DNA of 64,000 bases from positions 62,001-126,000 of the forward strand of contig NZ_JAGJBZ010000002.1 in NCBI RefSeq assembly GCF_020010925.1. The letters run 5' to 3'. The notes below the pieces were generated by a model. It did no database searches. It worked only from the letters and a program-made list of their open reading frames with translations, and was not told the origin of the DNA. This DNA comes from Streptomyces griseiscabiei. Its GTDB lineage: Bacteria > Actinomycetota > Actinomycetes > Streptomycetales > Streptomycetaceae. This document shows positions 35,189 to 46,914 of this stretch, piece by piece (position 1 is the stretch's first letter; each line of letters opens with the position of its first letter). A program made the translations under genes and the position numbers.

Positions 35189-35709
35189 CGGGTCACCGCC
35201 TCGGCCAGCTTGCCCAGTCGGGCGGCGGTCAGCTCCAGCCATCGCAGATCGGCCTCCAGATGGAACAGGGCGTGGTCGCAGATCAGCTGATCGGCCAGGT
35301 CGCCCTTGCGTTTGCGGTCGGTGAGGATGCGCATCATGCGCAGGTGTTCCGAGCGCTGGGTGTCGAGGATGTCGGCCGCGTTCCGGTCCGTGAGCAGGGC
35401 GAGGACGACCTTCGTGTAGAGGGTCGACTGCAGATACGGCTCGGGCTTCTCGGGCGTCGCGAGCCACCGCTGGACGTCCGTGATGCCCGCCTCGGTGATC
35501 GCGTACCGCTTGCGCTCGGGGCCGCCGCCGGGCTCGATGCCGTCGACCTCGACGAGGCCGTTCTTCAGCAGCCGCGACATCGTCGAGTAGACCTGGCCGT
35601 AGTGCAGCGGCCGGTCGTGACCGAACTTCTCGTCGAAGGCCCGCTTCAGGTCGTAACCGTGTCGGGGCCCGGACTCCAGGAGTCCCAGGAGGGTGTGACC
35701 GATGGACAT
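35185..35709 (-). CDS. PadR-family transcriptional repressor
   Basis: The product is 174 residues from the ATG at 35709; GTG at 35715 is also possible. The winged HTH has 'LLGLLESGPRHGYDLKRAFDEKF', 'LHYGQVYSTMSRLLKNGLVEVDG' and the wing 'PERKRYAITEAG'. A C-terminal helical dimerisation region follows. It heads a three-gene operon with the ABC exporter. A perfect inverted repeat in its promoter is probably its own operator, so an exported toxic compound may release repression. Confidence 0.94.
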   Translation of the reverse strand: MSIGHTLLGLLESGPRHGYDLKRAFDEKFGHDRPLHYGQVYSTMSRLLKNGLVEVDGIEPGGGPERKRYAITEAGITDVQRWLATPEKPEPYLQSTLYTKVVLALLTDRNAADILDTQRSEHLRMMRILTDRKRKGDLADQLICDHALFHLEADLRWLELTAARLGKLAEAVTR

Positions 35710-35729
35710 GAGCACGACTGTACACACGA

Positions 35730-35750
35730 GGTATACACACCACGTATACC
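35730..35750. promoter_or_regulatory. PadR operator
   Basis: GGTATAC and GTATACC form a perfect inverted repeat with a 7-base spacer, 21 bases upstream of the padR ATG. Partial copies flank it (TGTACACA at 35720 and GTGTATAGG at 35755), so two or more dimers may bind. Confidence 0.75.
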
Positions 35751-36012
35751 TGCCGTGTATAGGTCCCGGTCGGACGGTGAGGGGGCGCAGGTCAGAGCTG
35801 ATTGTCACGGTTCTGTCACCGAAGCCGACGGTGACCGGGCCCCAACTCATGGGACGGGTGGGGCAACCATCCGCCCTGCTGGAACGTCCGTTCCGGTGGG
35901 ATGAGGTCTATGGGCACGCGCCTCGCGTGCGCATTGTCACGCCATCACGGAGCGGACCGACTCCCTCTTGTCATAGTCCTCGGTGTTAGCTTGCTGAGCT
36001 GACAAGACCCGA

Positions 36013-38427
36013 GTGACGTATGAGACCGAGCAGAATGCGGAGCGGACCGGAGCCATGGGACGAGCGGAAGAAAGACGAGCGCGGCAGCGCGGCGGTCGCC
36101 GCGCGGCGCCCCAGCGCTCGTCCGGAGGCGATGCGGGGGCGACGGCGGTCATAGCCCCGCCCGAGGGCGGCGGCCGGGCCGCGGCCAGGGCCGCGGCCAA
36201 GGGCGGCGGCAAGAAGAAGCAGCAGCAGAGCTTCCTGCGCCGTCTCTTCACCTGGAAGAAGATCCTCGGCGCGTTCTTCGGCGCCTGCCTGCTCGGCATG
36301 GGTGCCTTCATCGTGCTCTATCTGATGATCGACATACCCAAGGGGAACCCCCAGGCGCTCCAGGAGAGCAACGTCTACCGGTACTCCAACGGCAAGATCT
36401 TCGCCCGCACCGGCGACACCAACCGGGAGATCGTCGACCTCGACAAGGTCCCCAAAGACGTCCAGATGACCTTCGTCGCCGCCGAGAACAAGACCTTCTT
36501 CAGCGACCCCGGCGTCGACTTCAAGGGCATGACGCGCGGCGTGATCAACACCCTCTCCGGCAAGGGCAAGCAGGGCGGCTCGACCATCACCCAGCAGTAC
36601 GTCAAGAACTACTACCTGACGTCCGACCAGACGGTGACCCGCAAGCTCAACGAGCTGGTCATCTCCCTGAAGCTGGAGCGCGAGGAGTCCAAGGACTACA
36701 TCCTCGCCGGCTACATCAACACCAGTTACTACGGCCGCGGCGCCTGGGGCATCCAGGCCGCCGCCCAGGCGTACTACGGCGTCGACGCCAAGGACCTCAA
36801 GGTCGAGCAGGGCGCCTATCTCGCCGCGCTGCTCCAGGCCCCCAGCCAGTACGACCTGTCGACCGCCACCGAGACCGGCAAGAAGCTGGTCACGAACCGC
36901 TGGAACTATGTGCTGGACAACATGGTCGAGATGGGCGAGCTGAAGGCCTCGGAGCGGGCCGGCATGAAGCTCCCCAAGCCGAAGGAGCCCCAGGCCGCCC
37001 CCGATCTGGAGGGCCAGAACGGCTATCTGGTCGTGGCCGCCAAGGATCAGCTGGCCAGGCAACTCGTGGCCAACGACGCGGTCGACGACATCGAGGACGC
37101 CAAGACGAAGATCGACGCGGGCGGCTGGAACATCACGCTCAACATCAACCCGAAGAAGCAGGCCGCACTGGAGAAGGCCGTCAAGGAACGCCTCACCAGC
37201 AAGCTGGAGCCGAAGAAGCGCAAGGTCGACAAGTACATCCAGGCCGGTGCCGTCTCCGTCGACCCGAAGACGGGCAAGGTCGTCGCCATGTACGGCGGCG
37301 TCGACTACGTGAAGCACTTCACGAACAACGCCACCCGCCGGGACTACCAACCCGCCTCGACCTTCAAGCCGGTCATCCTCGCCGCGGCCGTCGACGGGAA
37401 CGCCGAGACCCAGGACGGCGACCCGATCACCGCCGACACCGTCTACGACGGTGACAGCCGGCACAAGGTCACGGACGACGGCACCGCGGTCGGCTTCGCC
37501 CCGCCCAACGAGGACAACGTCGACTACGGCGACGTCACCGTGCAGGGCGCCATGAACAAGTCCATCAACTCCGTCTTCGCGCAGATGGGCGTCGACGTGG
37601 GCATGGAGAAGGTCATGGAGGTCGCCGGGAAGCTCGGTATGGACACCGAGGGCATGGAGGCGGTGCCCGCCCAGACCCTGGGCTCCATGGGCGCCAGCCC
37701 GCTGGAGATGGCCGGCATCTACGCCACCCTCGACAACCACGGCAGGAAGGTCACCCCGACCATCGTCGCCTCGGCCTCACGCCGGGACGGCGCGGTCAAG
37801 TTCGCCGACCCGATCGGCGAGCAGGTCATCAGCAAGGAGGCCGCCGACACGGTCACCTCGGTCCTCACCGGCGTGGTCGACGACGGTACGGCGAAGACGT
37901 CGGTCCGCGACAACCCCTCCCGCGACGGGCAGCAGGTCGCCGGCAAGACGGGTACCTCCGACAAGAACCGCTCCGCCTGGTTCACCGGCTACACCCCGAA
38001 CCTCGTGACCTCCGTCGGTCTCTTCGGCGAGGACATGAGCAAGAACGGCAAGCACGTCCCGATGTACGGAGCGGTCGGCGTCCCCCGGGTCAACGGCGGT
38101 GGCTTCCCCGCCCAGATCTGGGCCACCTACACCTTCGGTGTGATGGGCAAGGCCACCAAGTTCGAACTGGACACCAAGCAGGGCGCCGCCGTCGCGCCCA
38201 CGAAGTCCCCGACGCCGACCCTGTCCCCGTCCGCGACCCCGTCGGAGACACCCACCTCGGAGGAACCGACCACCGAGGCCCCGACGACCCCGGAGACCAC
38301 CCCGGAGACGACGCCGGAGACCACCCCGGAGACGACGCCGGAGACGACCCCCGAGGAAACCCCGTCGGGCGACGACGGCGGCATCGAGTTCCCGACGAAC
38401 CCGAACGATCCCCAGGCGGACGATTAG
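36013..38427 (+). CDS. Class A bifunctional penicillin-binding protein
   Basis: The product is 804 residues from the GTG at 36013; ATG at 36055 is an alternative. A basic cytosolic tail (1-80) precedes one membrane helix (about 90-112). The GT51 glycosyltransferase domain (130-310) has the catalytic Glu in 'AAENKTFF' and 'QGGSTITQQYVKN'. The transpeptidase domain has the nucleophile Ser449 in 'ASTFKP', 'SINS' and Lys645 in 'KTGTS'. The last 90 residues are Thr/Pro/Glu repeats ('TPETTPETTPE'). It polymerises and cross-links peptidoglycan at the outer membrane face. A terminator follows directly. Confidence 0.96.
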   Translation: MTYETEQNAERTGAMGRAEERRARQRGGRRAAPQRSSGGDAGATAVIAPPEGGGRAAARAAAKGGGKKKQQQSFLRRLFTWKKILGAFFGACLLGMGAFIVLYLMIDIPKGNPQALQESNVYRYSNGKIFARTGDTNREIVDLDKVPKDVQMTFVAAENKTFFSDPGVDFKGMTRGVINTLSGKGKQGGSTITQQYVKNYYLTSDQTVTRKLNELVISLKLEREESKDYILAGYINTSYYGRGAWGIQAAAQAYYGVDAKDLKVEQGAYLAALLQAPSQYDLSTATETGKKLVTNRWNYVLDNMVEMGELKASERAGMKLPKPKEPQAAPDLEGQNGYLVVAAKDQLARQLVANDAVDDIEDAKTKIDAGGWNITLNINPKKQAALEKAVKERLTSKLEPKKRKVDKYIQAGAVSVDPKTGKVVAMYGGVDYVKHFTNNATRRDYQPASTFKPVILAAAVDGNAETQDGDPITADTVYDGDSRHKVTDDGTAVGFAPPNEDNVDYGDVTVQGAMNKSINSVFAQMGVDVGMEKVMEVAGKLGMDTEGMEAVPAQTLGSMGASPLEMAGIYATLDNHGRKVTPTIVASASRRDGAVKFADPIGEQVISKEAADTVTSVLTGVVDDGTAKTSVRDNPSRDGQQVAGKTGTSDKNRSAWFTGYTPNLVTSVGLFGEDMSKNGKHVPMYGAVGVPRVNGGGFPAQIWATYTFGVMGKATKFELDTKQGAAVAPTKSPTPTLSPSATPSETPTSEEPTTEAPTTPETTPETTPETTPETTPETTPEETPSGDDGGIEFPTNPNDPQADD

Positions 38428-38443
38428 CACAGGCGACAAGCCG

Positions 38444-38479
38444 AAGGGCGCCCGGTGGTAAATCCACCGGGCGCCCTTT
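38444..38479 (+). terminator. Terminator after PBP gene
   Basis: AAGGGCGCCCGGTGG (38444-38458) pairs perfectly over 15 bases with 38464-38478, loop TAAAT, followed by TTC. It lies 17 bases past the PBP stop, and the convergent phosphatase gene could use it too. Confidence 0.9.
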
Positions 38480-38512
38480 CGCGCGCTTGAGGGCGGCCGC
38501 AGGCCCCCTCAA

Positions 38513-38545
38513 GGGGCGCGGGGAACTGCGCGACCAGCCACGACG
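38513..38545 (+). repeat. Dispersed intergenic repeat, copy 3
   Basis: GGGGCGCGGGGAACTGCGCG with ACCAGCCACGACG is identical to copy 1 over 33 bases. It lies between convergent genes and just after the PBP terminator, with a GGCCGCAGGCCCCCTCAA flank also seen at copy 5. Confidence 0.8.
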
Positions 38546-38607
38546 AACCCGCAGCCCGCAGAGCACAGTTGCGCCCGAGCTGTCGGCGGCTCACCCCAGC
38601 GGAGCGC

Positions 38608-40731
38608 TCACGCCTGATTCAACTCGAACCAGACAACCTTCCCCGCACTCAACCGAGTGGCCCCCCACCGCTTCGCCAGCCGATTGACGAGATAGAGCCC
38701 ACGGCCCCCCTCGTCCGTCGCACGGGCCTGCCGAAGCCGCGGCAGCTGCGGCACGTCGTCGGTGACCTCGCACCGCAGCACATCGGTCCGCAGCAGCCGC
38801 AGGGTCACCGGCCGGGTCGCGTACCGCACCGCGTTGGTGACGACCTCGCTGATGAGCAGCTCGACGGAGTCGGTCAGCTCCTCCAGGCCCCAGCGGGACA
38901 GGGCATGCCGGGCCAGTCGGCGCGCCCGCCCCGGAGCCATCTCCTCCGGTTCCAGGAACCAGTACGCGACGTCGCTGGGAGCGATCCCATCGAACCGCGC
39001 GGCAAGAAGCGCGATGTCGTCGTCACGGTCCCCCGGACCAAGCATGTCGAGCACCTCGTCGCACAGCGCCTCCAGCGGCGGCGGATGATCCGGCCCGGTC
39101 AGCTGGGCGGTCGCGGCCAGCTTCTCCCGCAACTGCTCTATCCCGGTCCACACGTCCCGCAGCCGGGACTCCACCAGCCCGTCCGTGTAGAGCAGCAGCG
39201 TGCCCCCGGCGGGCGCGTCCAGCTCGACCGCCTCGAAGTCCACCCCGCCCACACCGATCGGCGCGCCCGGCGGCACCCGCAGCACCTCGGCGCGACCGCC
39301 GAGATGCAGCAGCACCGGCGGCGGATGCCCGGCGTTGGCGATGGTGATCCGGTGCGAGACCGGGTCGTACACCGCGTACAGACAGGTCGCCATGCGATCC
39401 GTACCGAGCCGCTGCGCCTGCTCGTCGAGGTGGTGCAGCACCTCCTGCGGCGGCAGGTCCAGCCCCGCGAGGGTCTGCGCGGTGGTCCGCAGCTGCCCCA
39501 TGATCGCGGCCGAGGTCATCGAATGACCCATCACATCGCCCACGACCAGGGCGACCCGGCTCCCCGGCAGGGGAATCGCGTCGTACCAGTCACCGCCGAC
39601 CCGCGCGGTCTCGGCGGCCGGCAGATACCGGTGCGCGAGCCGTACGCCGGTGCACTTCGGGAGCGCCTCCGGCAGCATCGTGCGCTGCAGTTCGTCGGCG
39701 ATGTACGCCTCACGGCCGTACAGCACCGCCTTGTCGATGCCGAGCGCGCTGTGCGTGGCGAGCTGGGCGGCGACCAGCAGGTCGTCCTGCTCGAACGCCA
39801 TCCGCTCCGGGCGGCGCAGGAAGACCGCCGCGCCGATCACCCGGCGCCGGCCGCGCAGCGGGGCGAGGATCGCCCGCTGGCCGGTCGGCACGGTCAATTC
39901 GGCGTCCGGTCCGAGCAGTTCCGGCAGCGCGTCGTGCGCGGCGGGCGCGTCGGCGAAGACCGGCCGGACGCCCCGCAGCACCTCGGCGAGCGCGCCGCCG
40001 GGCCGGACCTCGCACTGCTCGGCCGTGACGACCGCCAGATCGACGGGCTGCTCGGGCTGGAGCGAGGAGGGCATGAAGCCGCCCTCGGTGTCCCGCTCCT
40101 CGGGGATCCGGTCGGTGCGGCGCAGCCGCAGCACCATGGGCCCGGTGGGCCGCTCGTCGCCGACCGGCAGCGGCTCGCGCAGATACACGAGGATCGCGTC
40201 CGAGAACGTCGGCACGGTGGCCCGGCACAGACCCATGACGATCTCGTCCAGGTCGATGCCGCGGGCGATCCGCCGGGTCGCGGCGCCCACGAAGCGCAGC
40301 CGGTCGCCGTCCCGCCGCATGGGCATGGGGGCGCCCGGCGCCACACCCTGCCCGCCGCGCCGCTCCAGACCGCTCCCGGTGCCGCCGGAGCGGTCCGGGT
40401 CACCGCCGGGCTGTGCCGGGATGGTCTCCGGCGCGGGCCGCGGGCGGTGCGGGTCGGGCTCGGTGGCCGCGGGCTGGGAGTGCTCGGAGACCGCCGGCTG
40501 GGCGTGCTCCGAGGGTGCCTGTCCGGTCTGTCCGCTCTTCGCGCACGAGGCCGCGGTGCCCGGCTCGGCCGGGGCGTCACCCATGCGCGCCTGAGCCGGT
40601 AAGGCCGCGGCGGGCGCGGCTCGCATCGGCTCCTGGGTACGCAGGAGCGCCCCACGGGGGTCCGTGGGGCCGGCGCCGCTCTGAGGGCGCTCGTGGGAGG
40701 TGGGGTGCTCCGTCACGCGTGTCGAATCCAT
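38608..40731 (-). CDS. PP2C-type SpoIIE phosphatase with GAF and HATPase domains
   Basis: The product is 707 residues. Residues 1-135 are a disordered Pro/Ala/Gly region. A GAF-type sensor spans about 140-335 ('RRIARGIDLDEIVMGLCRATVPTFSD'). The SpoIIE phosphatase domain (350-560) has 'RVGGDWYDAI', 'GDVMGHS' and 'DDDIALLAAR' metal-binding residues. A C-terminal RsbW-like ATPase (575-707) has 'ELLISEVVTNAVRYA' and 'DEGGRGLYLVNRLAKRWG'. The combination lets one protein dephosphorylate an anti-anti-sigma factor and bind a sigma partner. It ends in the convergent intergenic region with the PBP gene. Confidence 0.93.
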   Translation of the reverse strand: MDSTRVTEHPTSHERPQSGAGPTDPRGALLRTQEPMRAAPAAALPAQARMGDAPAEPGTAASCAKSGQTGQAPSEHAQPAVSEHSQPAATEPDPHRPRPAPETIPAQPGGDPDRSGGTGSGLERRGGQGVAPGAPMPMRRDGDRLRFVGAATRRIARGIDLDEIVMGLCRATVPTFSDAILVYLREPLPVGDERPTGPMVLRLRRTDRIPEERDTEGGFMPSSLQPEQPVDLAVVTAEQCEVRPGGALAEVLRGVRPVFADAPAAHDALPELLGPDAELTVPTGQRAILAPLRGRRRVIGAAVFLRRPERMAFEQDDLLVAAQLATHSALGIDKAVLYGREAYIADELQRTMLPEALPKCTGVRLAHRYLPAAETARVGGDWYDAIPLPGSRVALVVGDVMGHSMTSAAIMGQLRTTAQTLAGLDLPPQEVLHHLDEQAQRLGTDRMATCLYAVYDPVSHRITIANAGHPPPVLLHLGGRAEVLRVPPGAPIGVGGVDFEAVELDAPAGGTLLLYTDGLVESRLRDVWTGIEQLREKLAATAQLTGPDHPPPLEALCDEVLDMLGPGDRDDDIALLAARFDGIAPSDVAYWFLEPEEMAPGRARRLARHALSRWGLEELTDSVELLISEVVTNAVRYATRPVTLRLLRTDVLRCEVTDDVPQLPRLRQARATDEGGRGLYLVNRLAKRWGATRLSAGKVVWFELNQA

Positions 40732-41074
40732 CCGTCCGGGACTGCGCGTCGTGTGCGCAGTGCGTCCCGCAAACCCGATACTTCGTCCCGCAGAAAGGCC
40801 GATACCCGGATTACGTGTCCTGGGAACGGAATTCCCGCGTGGTCAGAGGCAGTTCCTGTGCCACACACGGTACCGGCGGGCTCGCCGAACGACAGTACTG
40901 CCCGTCCGTCGGGCCGTCTCCGGTCCGTCCCGGTGTAACCCTCGTACCCCTTGATCACGTCTTGCCGCCCCTCGGTGACGTACGGTCAAGCCCTGCCCGA
41001 ACTGCGGGAGTTGCCCCTGTGAACTATTGCGGAGGACGATCCTACGGTTGCGGACCGGGGGCGTATCAAGGGTC
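40732..41074. other. Upstream region of SpoIIE phosphatase
   Basis: About 340 bases separate this gene start from the end of the DUF402 gene. A perfect 7-bp inverted repeat (ACTGCGC/GCGCAGT, 40741-40761) lies 10 bases before the start codon, where it may affect translation. Nothing else stands out. Confidence 0.45.
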
Positions 41075-41767
41075 TCATGAGGACAAGTGCGCGGGCGTAC
41101 GGTCCCAGTCGTCCGGGAGAGACGGTACTCCCCATGCGGGATTCGGGCGCCAGTGCTGCCAGCCGTCCGAGAACGGCGGGCCCCACGCGCGGATCACCTC
41201 CACCGCGGACCGGCCCGCCTCGCGCACCCGCTCGGCCGCCGGCGCGTCCATCAGACCGTCCTGCTGGGCCTGCGCGAACTCGTCCTCGTCGAGCCAGTTC
41301 CACGACCGGTCCGGGTACACGCAGATGTCCAGGAAGTGGTCCTCGGAGTCCACTCCGCCGTCCCAACGGGCCAGCGGAGTCTCCAGGTTGACGTACCAGT
41401 TCTTGAAACGCCAACCCTGCTCCCAGAACAGCCACACCGACCACGGCTCGCCCGGCCGCGCCAGTTTCAGCACCCCGGTGCCGGACCACCGGCCGAGCCG
41501 CATCCCGCGCGGCTTCTTGTACCGGGAGTCCAGCGGCTCGGAGTTGAGCGAGCTGCCGTCCGCCAGCACGGGCCGTACGCACTCGGTGCCGGGCGCCAGC
41601 CAGACGGCCAGCAGGTCCTGGTCGTCGCGTACGACCGTGACGGGGCGCGCGATATGGAAGCGTTCGCCGCCGTTCTCCCGGTAGCGCCACAGGATCTGAC
41701 TCCCCGGCTCCCAGAACGCCGCCGACCCGCCCGCTTCCGCTCGTCTCACCACTCCGTCGTCTCCCAT
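41075..41767 (-). CDS. DUF402 (FomD-like) protein
   Basis: The product is 230 residues. The DUF402 core (about 65-200) has 'WYVNLETPLARWDGGVDSEDHFLDICVYPDRSWNWLDEDEF', with the conserved Asp/Glu cluster that binds metal in FomD-like hydrolases. Family members hydrolyse nucleoside diphosphates or related phosphate esters. It is soluble and monocistronic, and lies between the phosphatase and fumC. Confidence 0.88.
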   Translation of the reverse strand: MGDDGVVRRAEAGGSAAFWEPGSQILWRYRENGGERFHIARPVTVVRDDQDLLAVWLAPGTECVRPVLADGSSLNSEPLDSRYKKPRGMRLGRWSGTGVLKLARPGEPWSVWLFWEQGWRFKNWYVNLETPLARWDGGVDSEDHFLDICVYPDRSWNWLDEDEFAQAQQDGLMDAPAAERVREAGRSAVEVIRAWGPPFSDGWQHWRPNPAWGVPSLPDDWDRTPAHLSS

Positions 41768-41893
41768 GCGCAGATATTAGGTGTCATGCGCATATGACGC
41801 TGCGGTACCGGTCACGGTTCACGCCTTGGCGGGAAATCGGTTACCCGGGTGACACCGGGGACGGCCGGAACTCGCCGCCCGCTCACGGGCGCG

Positions 41894-43279
41894 TCACGGC
41901 CGTGTCATCCGCAGGACATCGAGCGCCTCGTCCAGTTGCTCCAGGGTGAGATCGCCGCGCTCCACGTACCCGCCCGCGAGGACGACCTCCCGGATGGTGC
42001 TCCGCTCGGCCAGCGCCTTCTTGGCGACCTTCGCGGCCTCCTCGTAGCCGATGTACTTGTTGAGCGGGGTGACCACGGACGGGGACGACTCGGCGTACTC
42101 ACGGGCCCGCTCGCGGTTCGCGACGATGCCGTCCACGGTCCGGTCGGCGAGCAGCCTGGAGACGTTGGCGAGCAGCCGGACGGACTCCAGGACGTTCTTG
42201 GCGATGACGGGCAGCATCACGTTCAGTTCGAAGTTGCCGGCGGCGCCCGCCGTGGTGACCGTGACGTCGTTGCCCGTGACCTGCGCGGCGACCATCAGCA
42301 CGGCCTCCGGGATCACCGGGTTGACCTTGCCGGGCATGATCGAGGAACCGGGCTGGAGGTCGGGAAGCGAGATCTCGGCCAGCCCCGTCCGCGGCCCGGA
42401 CGCCATCCACCGCAGATCGTTGGCGATCTTGGTGAGGGACACGGCGACCGTCCGCAGCTGCCCGGACGTCTCCACGATCCCGTCCCGCGCGCCCTGCGCC
42501 TCGAAGTGGTCCCGCGCCTCGGTCAGCGGCAGCCCGGTGGTCCGCGCGACCTCCGCGATGACGGCGGCGGAGAACCCGGGCGGTGTGTTGATGCCGGTGC
42601 CCACGGCCGTGCCGCCCAGGGGGAGTTCGGCGAGCCGGGGCAGCGAGGCCTGAAGCCGCTCGACGCCGTACCGCACCTGGGCCGCGTACCCGCCGAACTC
42701 CTGGCCGAGAGTGACCGGTGTGGCGTCCATGAGATGCGTACGGCCGGACTTCACGACGTCCGCGAACTCGTCGGACTTGCGGGAGAGCGCGTCGGCCAGG
42801 TGTCGCAGGGCCGGGATCAGGTCACGGGTGACGGCGGCGGTGGCCGCGATGTGGATCGAGGACGGGAAGACGTCGTTGGACGACTGGGACGCGTTCACAT
42901 GGTCGTTCGGATGCACCTCGCGTCCGAGGCGCTCGCTCGCGAGGGTGGCGAGCACCTCGTTGGTGTTCATGTTCGACGAGGTCCCGGAACCGGTCTGGAA
43001 CACGTCCACCGGGAAGTGCGCGTCCCAGCGCCCCGCCGCGACCTCCTCGGCCGCCTCCTGGATCGCCTCGGCGATGTCCTTGTCGAGCACGCCCAGTTCG
43101 GCGTTGACCTTCGCGGCGGCGCCCTTGATCCGGGCCAGGGCCTCGATGTGGGCCCGCTCGATGTGCTGCCCGGACACCGGGAAGTTCTCGACGGCCCGCT
43201 GGGTCTGGGCCCGCCACTTGGCGTCCGCCGGTACGCGGACCTCGCCCATGGAGTCGTGTTCGACGCGGTAGTCACTCAT
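41894..43279 (-). CDS. fumC: Class II fumarase
   Basis: The product is 461 residues, the full family length. It shows '[13 protein letters not shown]', 'SQSSNDVFP', '[17 protein letters not shown]' with the catalytic His, and the signature '[11 protein letters not shown]' with the catalytic Ser. It interconverts fumarate and malate in the TCA cycle without an iron-sulfur cluster, so it works under iron limitation or oxidative stress. A class I fumarase gene lies 0.9 kb away on the same strand. Confidence 0.97.
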   Translation of the reverse strand: MSDYRVEHDSMGEVRVPADAKWRAQTQRAVENFPVSGQHIERAHIEALARIKGAAAKVNAELGVLDKDIAEAIQEAAEEVAAGRWDAHFPVDVFQTGSGTSSNMNTNEVLATLASERLGREVHPNDHVNASQSSNDVFPSSIHIAATAAVTRDLIPALRHLADALSRKSDEFADVVKSGRTHLMDATPVTLGQEFGGYAAQVRYGVERLQASLPRLAELPLGGTAVGTGINTPPGFSAAVIAEVARTTGLPLTEARDHFEAQGARDGIVETSGQLRTVAVSLTKIANDLRWMASGPRTGLAEISLPDLQPGSSIMPGKVNPVIPEAVLMVAAQVTGNDVTVTTAGAAGNFELNVMLPVIAKNVLESVRLLANVSRLLADRTVDGIVANRERAREYAESSPSVVTPLNKYIGYEEAAKVAKKALAERSTIREVVLAGGYVERGDLTLEQLDEALDVLRMTRP

Positions 43280-43432
43280 GACCGGTACAGCGCCCCGGCC
43301 GGCCGCGATGTTCCCGGCCGACCGTCCCCGTGCAGTAGCGTCACCCCGACGAGTCGCTCATCGAACGCAGTGTCGAATGAAGCGGCCGGTGAGCCGTCCG
43401 TGTCCCGCGAAGTGCCGAAGAGAGAACCTGAC

Positions 43433-44167
43433 TTGACCAGAGCAGTCGTACGCCGGTCCTGCGCGGCCGGTGCCGCCGTCCTGTCCCTCACCCTGCTGGC
43501 CGCGTGCTCGGACTCGGGCGAGGGCGGGGAAGAGGGCGCCTCGGGCGGAAAGGCGTCCGCCCTCACCGCGGCGGAACTGGAGAAGGCCGTCCTGAAGGAC
43601 GGGGACGTCGAGGGCCACAAGGTCACCGAGCCCACCGGCACCGTGGACCAGAAGGACGTGAAGGCCGGCAGCGACGCGTGCGCGCCCGTCGCGTACGCCA
43701 TGGTCGGCTCGGTGGTGGACGAGCCGGCCGCGATGGTCCAGCGCGAGACGGCCGCCGAGATCGACCCCGCCCGGGCGGCGAAGAAGGGCGGCACCGAGGC
43801 CCTCGACAACACCCGGACCCTGCTCCGCCTGACCTCCTACGACGGCGACGCGGCCCAGTCCGTGATGAAGTCCCTCGCCACCTCGGCCGAGGACTGCGCT
43901 GACGGCTTCGAGGTCACCGTCGACGGCACCGCCCAGGAGGTCACCAAGGTCGCCACGGCCACCGCGCCCGAGGGCGCCGACGAGGCGATCGCCCTCGACT
44001 TCCTGAGCGAGGGCGGCGGCACGAAGATCCCCATGAAGGTCGTCGTCTTCCGCCAGGGCACCACCCTCGGCTACTTCACCGCCCTCAACATCGCCTCGGC
44101 CGCCACGGGCAAGGACTTCGACTTCCCGACGGAGGTCGTGACCGCCCAGGTCAAGAAGCTGGCGTAG
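43433..44167 (+). CDS. Putative lipoprotein between two fumarase genes
   Basis: The product is 244 residues from the TTG at 43433, preceded by AGAGAGA; GTG at 43400 is also possible. The signal peptide ends in the lipobox 'LLAAC'. A Gly/Glu-rich spacer follows, then a domain with 'LTAAELEKAVLKDGDVEGHKV' and two later Cys residues. I recognise no enzymatic motif. The position between the fumarases is conserved in my memory of S. coelicolor, but function is unknown. Confidence 0.85.
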   Translation: MTRAVVRRSCAAGAAVLSLTLLAACSDSGEGGEEGASGGKASALTAAELEKAVLKDGDVEGHKVTEPTGTVDQKDVKAGSDACAPVAYAMVGSVVDEPAAMVQRETAAEIDPARAAKKGGTEALDNTRTLLRLTSYDGDAAQSVMKSLATSAEDCADGFEVTVDGTAQEVTKVATATAPEGADEAIALDFLSEGGGTKIPMKVVVFRQGTTLGYFTALNIASAATGKDFDFPTEVVTAQVKKLA

Positions 44168-44192
44168 CCGAATCCCCACCGGCCGGCCGCTC

Positions 44193-45860
<1,668 letters not shown>

Positions 45861-46017
45861 CGGTGCCCATTCCTCACTAGACAGACCGCACAGCTGGCCT
45901 CCATCGGCAGCGTCCACCAGCGTAGAACCTGCTCCGGGCGGCGGGCTTGTGAGGTAAGGCTCAGTTCGAACCCGGAGAGGGCTATCGCGATCTATCGTGT
46001 TTCGGTACGCTGCTGCC

Positions 46018-46740
46018 GTGGACCTTCAGAAGCAGCCCGAACCGCGTGCCTCCGTCGCCGAGCTGCGCGCCTCGGACGCCGACCGTGACCGCATCGCCGA
46101 CATCCTGCGCGACGCCCTCGCCGAGGGACGCCTCACCGCCGACGAGCACGCCGAGCGGGTCGAGGGCGTGCTGGCCGCGAGGACGGTCGGCGAGCTGGAC
46201 GTGTTCATCCAGGACCTGCCCGCCGCCCACGCCCCCGCGGCGCCGTACGCGTCGGCGGCGTACCCGCCCGTCTCCTCCGCGCCCAGCCGCCCCACCCCGG
46301 GCGCCATCCCCGTCGACCCCGACGACCGGCTGATGGCCGTCTTCAGCGCCGCGGCGCGCAAGGGCCGCTGGCGGCCCGGCCGCCGTATCCACGCGTACGC
46401 GATATTCGGCAGCGTCGAGATAGACCTCAGCGAGGCCCTCTTCGAGCACCGCCAGGTGATGATCAAGGCGATCTCCGTCTTCGGCAGCGTCGAGATCCGC
46501 GTCCCGGAGAACGTCTCGCTGCGCGGCAGCGGCGCCGGTGTCCTCGGCAACTTCGAGGTGCACGCGCTGGACTCGGGCGAGGCCGACGCCCCCGTGGTCT
46601 TCGTGGACGGATTCGCCGTCCTCGGGAGCATCGAGGCGAGGCCCAGGCGGGGCAAGGCGATCGCCGACCTCCTCGGCCGGGTCGCCGACCACATGTCCCA
46701 CGGGGCGTACGGCTATTTGCGCAAACGCCAGGACCGTTGA
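46018..46740 (+). CDS. DUF1707 / LiaF-like envelope response protein
   Basis: The product is 240 residues from the GTG at 46018. The DUF1707 domain (about 15-65) reads '[45 protein letters not shown]'. A Pro-rich linker is followed by a beta-helical C-terminal domain with repeated 'FGSVEI', like cell-wall-active antibiotic response proteins. There is no ribosome-binding site close to the start, so the message may be leaderless. It is divergent from the class I fumarase gene. Confidence 0.88.
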   Translation: MDLQKQPEPRASVAELRASDADRDRIADILRDALAEGRLTADEHAERVEGVLAARTVGELDVFIQDLPAAHAPAAPYASAAYPPVSSAPSRPTPGAIPVDPDDRLMAVFSAAARKGRWRPGRRIHAYAIFGSVEIDLSEALFEHRQVMIKAISVFGSVEIRVPENVSLRGSGAGVLGNFEVHALDSGEADAPVVFVDGFAVLGSIEARPRRGKAIADLLGRVADHMSHGAYGYLRKRQDR

Positions 46741-46914
46741 CGCCTGTGAATTCGACCATGCCCGGACCCCACCCGAAAGGATCTGATCCGCTTGTGACCA
46801 GGCGGTGTTGACGGCGAAATCCAGCGGATCGGGACTCAGTGCATAGGCCCGCGCACAGCGGGTAGGCCTTGCTGCATCGTCTCTCGCTCGCGAAGCCGTC
46901 GTCAGGAGTAGACC

